Shown one piece after another: positions 1 to 5,089 of a stretch of 8,634 nucleotides of DNA. Made by a program: the position numbers and the translations under genes. The notes beneath the pieces were generated by a model, which saw only the letters and a program-made list of their open reading frames with translations, was not told the DNA's origin and searched no databases. The DNA lies in assembly GCA_030840615.1 (NCBI GenBank), contig JAVEEE010000466.1, forward strand, positions 1-8,634, written 5' to 3'. Source of the DNA: Frankiaceae bacterium (GTDB lineage Bacteria > Actinomycetota > Actinomycetes > JAFAQI01). The first letter of the stretch is position 1. Each line of letters opens with the position of its first letter.

Positions 1-254
1 CGGAGTGCAAGCTGCTGCTGCTGACGCATGCCTTCGAGGACTGCGGGTTCGGCCGGGTCAAGATCCAGACGGACCTCGTCAACACCCGGTCGCAGGCGGC
101 GATTGCCAAGCTCGGCGCCACCCGCGAAGGGGTGCTGCGCCGCCACATCAAACGGGCCGACGGCAGCTTCCGGGACACGGTCGTCTTCGCGGTGACCATC
201 GACGACTGGCCCGTCGTCCGGGCCGGTCTCGAAGCCCGTCTCGTGAAAGGGTGA
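1..254 (+). CDS. GNAT-family N-acetyltransferase, C-terminal part only
   Basis: The window opens inside this gene. The reading frame starts at base 3 and the last 83 codons are visible, ending at TGA 252-254. The fragment carries the C-terminal half of a RimJ/RimL-like (Acetyltransf_3) GNAT domain: THAFEDCGFGRVKIQTD, then NTRSQAAIAKLGATREGVLR (the acetyl-CoA-proximal strand and helix with the usual N-RS-AI--LGA-EG pattern), then a DG-F-RD turn and a DWPVV segment typical of the family C-terminus. Members transfer an acetyl group from acetyl-CoA to an amine such as a protein N-terminus, an antibiotic or a small metabolite. The acceptor cannot be told from this part. The stop lies 4 bases before the purD start, so the two are probably cotranscribed. 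That closeness does not show a role in purine synthesis. Family assignment is solid; substrate is unknown. Confidence 0.85.
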   Translation, partial: ECKLLLLTHAFEDCGFGRVKIQTDLVNTRSQAAIAKLGATREGVLRRHIKRADGSFRDTVVFAVTIDDWPVVRAGLEARLVKG

Positions 255-258
255 CGGC

Positions 259-1506
259 GTGCGGGTGCTGGTGATCGGCGGCGGCGGGCGCGAGCACGCT
301 CTGAGTCTCGCTCTCGCCCGCGATCCGTCGGTGCAGGCGCTGTTCGCGTCTCCCGGAAACCCCGGGATCGGCGGCGTCGCCGAGCTGCTGCCGGCCGGCG
401 ACCCGGTGGCCGTGGCTCGTCAGGTGTCGGCCGACCTGGTCGTCATCGGTCCCGAGGCTCCCCTCGTGGCGGGCGTTGCCGACGACCTGCGAGCAGCCGG
501 CTTCGTCGTTTTCGGACCGAGCGCGGCTGCTGCACGGATCGAGGGCAGCAAGGCATTCGCCAAGGACGTGATGCTCGCCGCCGGAATACCGACGGCCCGG
601 CACTGGGTGTGCGAGACGCCAGGTGAGCTCGCGACCGCCCTCGACGCGGTCACGCCGCCCTACGTCGTCAAGCACGACGAGCTCGCTGCGGGGAAGGGAG
701 TCGTCGTGACTCGCGACCGGCGCGAGGCTGAGCAGCATGCTGCAGGTCATCGTGTCGTCGTGGAGGAGTTCCTCGACGGGCCGGAGGTGTCGCTGTTCTG
801 CGTCACCGACGGTGCCACCGTCGTGCCGCTGCTGGCGGCGCAGGACTTCAAACGCGTGGGTGACGGGGACGTCGGCCCCAACACCGGTGGGATGGGCGCA
901 TACGCGCCTTTGCCCTGGGCTCCGGCCGGGCTGGCGGACGACGTGGCCAAGACGATCGTCCAGCCGGTCGTCGACGAGATGGCGGGTCGCGGCACGCCGT
1001 TCAGCGGTCTGCTCTACGCCGGCCTGGCGCTCACCGTCAGCGGACCGATGGTCATCGAGTTCAACGCGCGGTTCGGAGATCCGGAGACCCAGGTGGTGCT
1101 CCCGCTCCTCGAGTCGCCGATCGCGACGTTGCTGCAGGCCGCAGCCAACGGGCGGCTCGCCGAGCACCCACCGCTCACGTGGCGGTCGGGGGCTGCAGTC
1201 ACCGTCGTCGTCGCGAGCGACGGTTACCCGGGAGCACCGCGCACCGGCGACGAGATCTGTGGTGTCGAGGCGGCCGAGCGCGTCGAAGCAACAACGGTGA
1301 TCCATGCCGGGACTGCCCGCGACGGTGACGGACGGCTCGTGACCGCCGGGGGTCGCGTCCTCGCGGTCACGTCGGTCGGTGCCGATCTCGCCGGTGCGCG
1401 ACAATCGGCGTACGCCGCGGTGGACTGCATCGACATCCGGGGTGGACATCACCGCACCGACATCGCCGACCGGGCCGCGCGTGGCACGATCGCGCTGCCG
1501 GGCTAG
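259..1506 (+). CDS. purD: Phosphoribosylamine--glycine ligase (GAR synthetase)
   Basis: PurD joins phosphoribosylamine and glycine with ATP to give GAR, the second step of de novo purine synthesis, in the cytosol. The 415-residue product is near the usual 420-430. It starts with MRVLVIGGGGREHAL, the PurD N-domain signature. The ATP-grasp part shows GSKAFAKDVM, then K138-HDELAAGKGVVV, EEFLDGPEVSLFC, QDFKRVGDGD followed by GPNTGGMGAY (206-215), and the metal-binding end IEFNARFGDPETQ (266-278). Many bacterial PurDs read KADGLAAGKG at the ATP loop. Here it is KHDELAAGKG, close to the KDD-LAAGKG form I recall from mycobacteria, so this is a lineage variant and not damage. GTG 259 is the first possible start after an in-frame stretch without starts, with a GAAAGG Shine-Dalgarno at 245-250. 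It lies 4 bases after the GNAT stop and 15 bases before purE, so it is an operon member. Its promoter is outside the window. Confidence 0.97.
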   Translation: MRVLVIGGGGREHALSLALARDPSVQALFASPGNPGIGGVAELLPAGDPVAVARQVSADLVVIGPEAPLVAGVADDLRAAGFVVFGPSAAAARIEGSKAFAKDVMLAAGIPTARHWVCETPGELATALDAVTPPYVVKHDELAAGKGVVVTRDRREAEQHAAGHRVVVEEFLDGPEVSLFCVTDGATVVPLLAAQDFKRVGDGDVGPNTGGMGAYAPLPWAPAGLADDVAKTIVQPVVDEMAGRGTPFSGLLYAGLALTVSGPMVIEFNARFGDPETQVVLPLLESPIATLLQAAANGRLAEHPPLTWRSGAAVTVVVASDGYPGAPRTGDEICGVEAAERVEATTVIHAGTARDGDGRLVTAGGRVLAVTSVGADLAGARQSAYAAVDCIDIRGGHHRTDIADRAARGTIALPG

Positions 1507-1521
1507 GCACGAGGAGTCGAC

Positions 1522-1995
1522 GTGACGGACGCCCGCGTGGCCGTCATCTATGGGTCCATGACCGAGCACGAGGTCATGGCCCGGGTGGGCGCGATGCTCG
1601 CGCGCTTCGGCGTGGACTACGACGAGACCGTCATCAGCCCGCACCGGTCGCCGCGCGCATTGCTGGACTGGTGTGCCGAGCTCGAGCCGCGTGGCATCGA
1701 GGTGGTCGTCGCCGGCGGAGGAGTCAACGCGAGCCTGGCCGGCATCATCGCGTCGCACGTCACGCTGCCCGTCATCGGCGTGCCGCTCAAGGGCGGCGGT
1801 ATCAGCGGTCTCGACGCCTTGCTCGCCATGACGTCGATGTCGGCGGGCGTGCCCGTGGCGGTCGTCGGGCTCGACCACTCGACCAACGCCGCGATTCTCG
1901 CGGTGCAGATTCTCGCCGTCCGTGACCCGGCGCTGCGCACGCAGCTGACGCAGTTCAAGGAGACCTTCGAGCAGGCGGCGGTCACCCAGCTATGA
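1522..1995 (+). CDS. purE: Divergent PurE-like protein (AIR carboxylase / N5-CAIR mutase family)
   Basis: This 157-residue product aligns end to end with class I PurE (E. coli type) without gaps, judged from memory of that sequence. The family makes CAIR, either from N5-CAIR (class I, needing PurK) or from AIR and CO2 (class II). Conserved parts: strand VAVIYGS (6-12), S39-P-H41-R42 equivalent to the SAHR loop with catalytic His45 of E. coli, LPVIGVP, and SGLDALLAMTSMSAGVPVA with a NAAILAVQIL end. Key motifs differ: GSxSDW is GSMTEH (Asp to Glu), SAHR is SPHR, and the GAGGAAHLPG loop is GGGVNASLAG (65-74), losing the loop His. The loop also does not match class II (AGRSN type). GTG 1522 has a strong GAGGAG at 1511-1516, 5 bases upstream. 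It sits between purD and purB, the place for a CAIR-forming enzyme, but no purK is visible. Membership of the fold is firm. Activity, or a role as a paralogue of a normal PurE elsewhere, is open; the symbol is given by homology only. Confidence 0.8.
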   Translation: MTDARVAVIYGSMTEHEVMARVGAMLARFGVDYDETVISPHRSPRALLDWCAELEPRGIEVVVAGGGVNASLAGIIASHVTLPVIGVPLKGGGISGLDALLAMTSMSAGVPVAVVGLDHSTNAAILAVQILAVRDPALRTQLTQFKETFEQAAVTQL

Positions 1996-2033
1996 GGACA
2001 CCGCTGTTCTTGCGTGTGCGGGCACGACCGTGA
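1992..2033 (+). CDS. Possible 13-codon coupling mini-ORF between purE and purB
   Basis: An ATG at 1992 overlaps the purE stop as ATGA (1992-1995). Its frame reads MRTPLFLRVRARP and stops at TGA 2031-2033, which overlaps the purB GTG as GTGA (2030-2033). It therefore bridges the 34-base purE/purB gap with a 4-base overlap at each end. purB has no Shine-Dalgarno just upstream of its GTG and no other in-frame start, so ribosomes finishing the mini-ORF and restarting would explain how purB is translated. The peptide itself resembles nothing I know and may have no function. A chance open stretch of 13 codons is quite possible in GC-rich DNA, hence the modest confidence. Confidence 0.35.
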   Translation: MRTPLFLRVRARP

Positions 2034-3337
2034 TCGAGCGCTACACCCTGCCGGAGATGGGACGGGTCTGGAGCGAGGCCCGCAAATACGAGCTGTGGTG
2101 CCAGGTCGAGACGATCGTGCTGGAGGCACACGCCGCGGCGGGAACCGTGCCTGCCGAGGCCGTGGCTCCCGTGCGCGCCGCCGTAGCGCCCACCCCTGAG
2201 GCGGTCGCTGCCGTCGAGGCGGTGACGCAGCACGACGTCATCGCCTTTCTCACCGCCTGGGCCGACAACACCTCGCCGCGTGACGCGGCGGCGTGGGTGC
2301 ACTACGGGATGACGTCGTCCGACTTGCTCGACACCGCGCTTGCATTGCAGCTCGCCGAGGCCACCGATCTCCTGCTCGCCCGCTCGTCGGCCTTGGTCGC
2401 TTCCTTGCGCGACCATGCGCTGGCGCACCGCGCGACGCTGCGAGTCGGCCGAACCCACGGCGTCCACGCCGAGCCGGACGTCTGGGGTCACCGGGTTGCC
2501 GACTTCGCGTTTGCCATGGCCCGCTCGCGGGACCGGCTCGCCCGGGCACGCGAGGGCGTCGCCATCGCGAAGGTGTCGGGCGCCGTCGGTACCTACAGCA
2601 ACATCGATCCGGCCATCGAGCAGCACGTCGCGCACGCACTCGATCTGCGACCTGCTGACGTCGCCTCGCAGGTGGTCATCCGCGACGGCATCAGCGAATG
2701 GGTGTCGGCGCTTGCGGTCATCGCCACGATCTGCGAGGCGATCGCGTTGGAGGTGCGGCACGGGCAACGCACCGAGGTTCGCGAGCTCGAGGAGCCGTTC
2801 GGCTCGGGTCAGAAGGGTTCGAGCGCGATGCCGCACAAGCGCAACCCGATCCTCTGCGAGCGCATCTGCGGCCTGGCCCGTGTCGTGCGGGCCCAGATCG
2901 TGCCAGTGCTCGAAGGCATCCCGCTGTGGCACGAGCGCGACATCTCACACTCGTCGGTGGAGCGCGTGGCCCTGCCCGATGCTGCGATCGCCACCGACTA
3001 TCTGCTGCACCTGACGAGCCGGCTGGTGAACGGGCTCGTGGTCAACGTCGACCGGATGCGCGAAAACCTCGAGGCGACCGGCGGGCTGATCTACTCCAGT
3101 GCCGTGCTGCTCGAGCTCGTCGAGAGCGGACTGTCGCGCGAGGAGTCCTACGCCCTCACCCAGGCCGCGGCGATGGACACCTGGCAGTCCGGCGCGCCGT
3201 TCCGCGACACGTTGCGCAAGTACGCCGCGGACGCCGGGCAGGTGATCGACGAGCCGCGACTCGACGAGGTCTGCCGACCGGAGCGTTACCTCGAGCGACT
3301 CGCAGGAGTCTTCGATCGGGTAGCGACGTTGCAGTGA
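2030..3337 (+). CDS. purB: Adenylosuccinate lyase
   Basis: PurB removes fumarate from SAICAR to give AICAR and from adenylosuccinate to give AMP. It is a cytosolic homotetramer of the fumarase/aspartase superfamily. The 435-residue product matches the short, B. subtilis-like form. It starts MIERYTLPEMGRVWS, as is usual. Catalytic and binding motifs in order: TQH68DVIAF, H91YGMTSSDLLDTAL, GRTH143GVHAEPD (general acid His region) and the superfamily signature GSSAMPHKRNPI, with the mobile-loop serines at 264-265. The C-terminal helical part (SHSSVERVALPDA, then the GLIYSS region) is intact. GTG 2030 is the only in-frame start near the conserved N-terminus. No Shine-Dalgarno precedes it, so translation may depend on the overlapping mini-ORF at 1992-2033. 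Its stop overlaps the purC start as GTGA (3334-3337). No missing key residue was seen. Confidence 0.97.
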   Translation: MIERYTLPEMGRVWSEARKYELWCQVETIVLEAHAAAGTVPAEAVAPVRAAVAPTPEAVAAVEAVTQHDVIAFLTAWADNTSPRDAAAWVHYGMTSSDLLDTALALQLAEATDLLLARSSALVASLRDHALAHRATLRVGRTHGVHAEPDVWGHRVADFAFAMARSRDRLARAREGVAIAKVSGAVGTYSNIDPAIEQHVAHALDLRPADVASQVVIRDGISEWVSALAVIATICEAIALEVRHGQRTEVRELEEPFGSGQKGSSAMPHKRNPILCERICGLARVVRAQIVPVLEGIPLWHERDISHSSVERVALPDAAIATDYLLHLTSRLVNGLVVNVDRMRENLEATGGLIYSSAVLLELVESGLSREESYALTQAAAMDTWQSGAPFRDTLRKYAADAGQVIDEPRLDEVCRPERYLERLAGVFDRVATLQ

Positions 3338-4251
3338 CTCCTCGGATTGATGGCACGCTGTCAGGGCTTGCCGACCGTCATCTGCACTCCGGCAAGGTGC
3401 GCGAGCTGTTCACCGTCGGCGACGACCTGCTGCTCATGGTGGCGACCGACCGCATCTCCGCCTTCGACTACATCCTGCCGACGGAGATCCCTGACAAGGG
3501 CGCGGTGCTCACGGCTCTTTCGCTGTGGTGGTTCGAGCAGCTCGCGGATGTCGTGCCCAACCATGTCGTTGCCAGCGACGTCGCCGACTACCCGGCCGAG
3601 CTGGCGCCTTATGCCGACGCCTTGCGGGGCCGGTCGGTCATCTGCCGGCGGCTGGAGATGGTGCCCGTGGAGTGCGTCGCCCGCGGCTATCTCACCGGCA
3701 GCGGCTACCAGGACTACGTGGCCGCCGGGGCGGTGTCCGGGGTGGAGCTGCCGCCGGATCTCCTCGACGGCAGCCGGTTGCCCGAGCCGATCTTCACCCC
3801 GACCACGAAAGCACCGGTCGGCGAGCACGACGCGGCGATGACCTACGACGACGTGGTGTCGACCGTCGGGCCGGAGCTCGCCGCCGAGCTTCGCACCGTC
3901 ACACTCGCGCTCTACTCGCGAGCTGCGAGCGTCGCCGCCGACGCCGGCATCCTGCTCGCCGACACCAAGGTCGAGCTGGGCCGCGACGCCGACGGCGTGC
4001 TTCGGCTCGGGGACGAGGTGTTGACCCCTGACTCCTCGAGGTTCTGGCCCGCCGACGGGTGGAAGCCGGGGCGCGCGCAGCCGTCGTACGACAAGCAGTA
4101 CGTGCGTGACTGGCTGTTGCACGAGTCCGGTTGGGATCGCAGCACGCCGCCCCCGGCCCTTCCGGCGGACGTCGTTCGGCGCACCCGGGAGAAGTACGTC
4201 GAGGCGTTCGAGCGTCTCACCGGACGCAGTTTCGACGCCTCGCGACGATAG
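3334..4251 (+). CDS. purC: Phosphoribosylaminoimidazole-succinocarboxamide synthase (SAICAR synthetase)
   Basis: PurC joins CAIR and aspartate with ATP to form SAICAR, the step between PurE and PurB. The product is 305 residues, the longer form common in Actinobacteria and yeast, against about 237 in E. coli. Motifs in order: HSGKVRELF (nucleotide loop, K21), ATDRISAFDYILPTEIPDKG (from 37), RRLEMVPVECVARGYLTGSG (from 105), LPEPIFTPTTKA, GEHD (163-166), DTKVELG (210-216) and LTPDSSRFW (230-238) followed by a QPSYDKQYVRDWL end segment. The start is GTG 3334, inside a GTGA overlap with the purB stop. There is no Shine-Dalgarno, so it is probably translated by ribosomes that have just finished purB. 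The reading frame is open further upstream through purB, but that part is a shadow of purB. The TAG stop (4249-4251) is the first half of a -10-like hexamer for purS. Confidence 0.97.
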   Translation: MTPRIDGTLSGLADRHLHSGKVRELFTVGDDLLLMVATDRISAFDYILPTEIPDKGAVLTALSLWWFEQLADVVPNHVVASDVADYPAELAPYADALRGRSVICRRLEMVPVECVARGYLTGSGYQDYVAAGAVSGVELPPDLLDGSRLPEPIFTPTTKAPVGEHDAAMTYDDVVSTVGPELAAELRTVTLALYSRAASVAADAGILLADTKVELGRDADGVLRLGDEVLTPDSSRFWPADGWKPGRAQPSYDKQYVRDWLLHESGWDRSTPPPALPADVVRRTREKYVEAFERLTGRSFDASRR

Positions 4252-4254
4252 GCT
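4249..4254 (+). promoter_or_regulatory. Candidate -10 element for a leaderless purS transcript
   Basis: TAGGCT fits the actinobacterial -10 pattern TANNNT and lies 6 bases before the purS GTG (4261). At the usual -10 to start distance, transcription would begin at or next to the G of GTG, giving a leaderless mRNA. purS also lacks a clear Shine-Dalgarno. The TAG of the hexamer is the purC stop codon. No good -35 was seen (TTCGAC at 4231-4236 is too close at 12 bases), so this rests on one hexamer and its spacing. Confidence 0.35.
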
Positions 4255-4260
4255 CGCATC

Positions 4261-4497
4261 GTGGCCAAGGTCGTCGTCGACGTGATGTTGAAGCCCGAGA
4301 TCCTCGACCCGCAGGGGCAGGCGATCCACCGGGCGTTGCCCAGTCTCGGCTTCGACGGCGTCAAGGACGTCCGGCAAGGAAAGCACTTCGAGCTGGACAT
4401 CGACGCGGTCGACGCGGGTTCGGTCGCAGAGCGCGTCGCAGCGACACTGCTGGCCAACCCGGTGATCGAGAATTTCACGATCCGCGTAGCCGACTGA
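4261..4497 (+). CDS. purS: FGAM synthase subunit PurS
   Basis: PurS is the small subunit of the three-part FGAM synthase (PurS-PurQ-PurL). It bridges the glutaminase PurQ and the synthetase PurL and is needed for passing ammonia to the FGAR amidation site. The 78-residue product is the normal size and has the full family pattern: VVVDVMLKPEILDPQGQAI (5-23), a LGF-GVKDVRQGKHFELDI core, and a C-terminal NPVIENFTIRV strand. GTG 4261 gives the canonical N-terminus and follows purC by 9 bases. No Shine-Dalgarno is evident. Unlike the usual purS-purQ-purL arrangement, its partner genes lie 2.4 kb downstream, beyond two genes not related to purines. Confidence 0.96.
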   Translation: MAKVVVDVMLKPEILDPQGQAIHRALPSLGFDGVKDVRQGKHFELDIDAVDAGSVAERVAATLLANPVIENFTIRVAD

Positions 4498-4499
4498 GG

Positions 4500-4526
4500 G
4501 TTAGCGGGGCCTGTCTGCAGGGGTAC
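4500..4526 (+). promoter_or_regulatory. Candidate SigB/SigF-type promoter before the kinase gene
   Basis: GTTA (4500-4503), a 17-base spacer and GGGTAC (4521-4526) resemble the GTTT-N15-17-GGGTAT/C promoters of the actinobacterial general-stress sigma factors SigB/SigF. Transcription would start around 4532-4534, just before the AGGGAGGA Shine-Dalgarno (4535-4542) of the RsbW-like gene. Genes for anti-sigma kinases of this family are often read by the sigma factor they control, which makes the placement sensible. The GGGTAC also sits across the top of a hairpin (4515-4536), so one of the two readings may be chance. Confidence 0.3.
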
Positions 4527-4536
4527 GCCTTTGCAG
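4515..4536 (+). promoter_or_regulatory. RNA hairpin with UACG loop between purS and the kinase gene
   Basis: Bases 4515-4523 pair with 4528-4536 in a 9-bp stem (seven Watson-Crick pairs and two G-U pairs at 4520/4531 and 4521/4530) around the four-base loop UACG (4524-4527). UNCG loops are unusually stable, although the closing pair here is G-C and not the favoured C-G. No U-tract follows, so it is not a typical intrinsic terminator. It lies 17 bases after the purS stop and its 3' foot touches the kinase Shine-Dalgarno (4535-4542). It could stabilise the purS mRNA end, mark a processing site or tune kinase translation on readthrough RNA. Confidence 0.4.
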
Positions 4537-4546
4537 GGAGGATCAA

Positions 4547-5083
4547 GTGGAGATCAAGTTCACGTTGCTGTTGCCGCGCGACGCTCTGAGCGTGCCGGTG
4601 GTGAGGCGCGTGCTCAACAGCTCGATGCGCACCCTCGGTGTGGAGGAGAGCTGCCTTGCCGACATCGAGATTGCACTGACCGAGGCTTGCACCAACGTGC
4701 TCGACCACGCAAACAAAGGTGATGAGTACCAGATCGTCGCCGGCATCGACGACAGCTCATGTGTCATCGAGGTGCTCGACACAGGTCGCGGCTTCGACGC
4801 GGAGCACCTGGGCCACGCGGAAGCCGACCCGTCGGCGGAGGAAGGTCGGGGCATCCAGCTGATCCGCGCTCTCGTCGACCGTGTGCACTTCAGATCGCGG
4901 CCCGAGACCGGCATGATCGTTCATCTGGAAAAGGAGCTCGTCTACACGCAGGACTCACCGTTGCAACGGCTGTCCGAGCGTGGGACCGATGTCATCGAGC
5001 TTGACCGCGCGGATGCCGAGCGGGTTCTTCGAGAGCGTGACGTGGCGCTCGACTCCGCAGACGGTGTCGGCCCCGTCACCTGA
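4547..5083 (+). CDS. Anti-sigma-factor serine kinase-like ATP-binding protein (RsbW/SpoIIAB type)
   Basis: This 178-residue protein has a GHKL ATPase fold of the HATPase_c_2 family. Such proteins bind a SigB/SigF-type sigma factor and also phosphorylate a STAS-domain antagonist on serine, releasing or holding the sigma factor. The Bergerat motifs are complete: N-box IALTE46ACTN50VLDHA, G1 box VLDTGRGFD (76-84) and G2 box GRGIQLIRALVD (100-111). Glu46 and Asn50 match the catalytic and Mg-binding residues of SpoIIAB even in numbering, so kinase activity looks possible. After about residue 127 there is a tail of roughly 50 charged residues (DVIELDRADAERVLRERD) beyond the usual core of 140-150. 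GTG 4547 has a strong AGGGAGGA 4 bases upstream. No sigma factor or STAS partner gene is in the window. It follows purS by 49 bases, possibly with its own promoter. Its end overlaps the convergent ceramidase-like gene by 8 bases. Partner and signal are unknown. Confidence 0.88.
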   Translation: MEIKFTLLLPRDALSVPVVRRVLNSSMRTLGVEESCLADIEIALTEACTNVLDHANKGDEYQIVAGIDDSSCVIEVLDTGRGFDAEHLGHAEADPSAEEGRGIQLIRALVDRVHFRSRPETGMIVHLEKELVYTQDSPLQRLSERGTDVIELDRADAERVLRERDVALDSADGVGPVT

Positions 5084-5089
5084 CCGGGG
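5071..5089. terminator. Hairpin at the convergent gene ends, possible two-way terminator
   Basis: CCCCGTC (5071-5077) can pair with GACCGGGG (5082-5089) with one bulged C (5085) and a four-base ACCT loop. The hairpin spans both stop codons, TGA 5081-5083 of the kinase gene and the minus-strand stop at 5076-5078. Being nearly symmetric, it would form in RNA from either strand. There is no T-tract, as is common in high-GC Actinobacteria, so strength cannot be judged. Without termination here, readthrough from the plus strand would be antisense to the hydrolase gene. Confidence 0.35.

Noticed and set aside
5..274. 89-codon frame starting at base 5
   Set aside because: It overlaps the real GNAT frame (starting at base 3) out of register and gives an arginine/proline-rich product without pattern.
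259..1506. KHDELAAGKG in PurD as a damaged ATP-grasp loop
   Set aside because: The lysines, glycines and the following GVVV are kept, and actinobacterial PurDs vary at the second to fourth positions (KDD-L forms), so it looks like normal lineage variation.
148..1878. 576-codon open frame on the minus strand opposite purD and purE
   Set aside because: It lies antisense to two clear enzymes, its product is rich in R, D, H and G with no domain pattern, and long antisense frames are expected in GC-rich DNA.
1982..2932. 316-codon open frame on the minus strand opposite purB
   Set aside because: Antisense shadow of purB with low-complexity composition and no recognisable motif.
3318..3323. GGGTAG as another SigB-type -10 just before purC
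   Set aside because: It is inside purB coding sequence, the last base does not fit GGGTAT/C, and no GTTT-like element was seen at the right distance.
2698..3333. In-frame extension of purC upstream through purB
   Set aside because: The frame is open, but this part overlaps purB in another frame and its translation looks like nonsense. The conserved PurC N-terminus begins right after GTG 3334.
3361..4386. 341-codon open frame on the minus strand opposite purC and purS
   Set aside because: Antisense shadow; no family resemblance and it covers two firmly identified genes.
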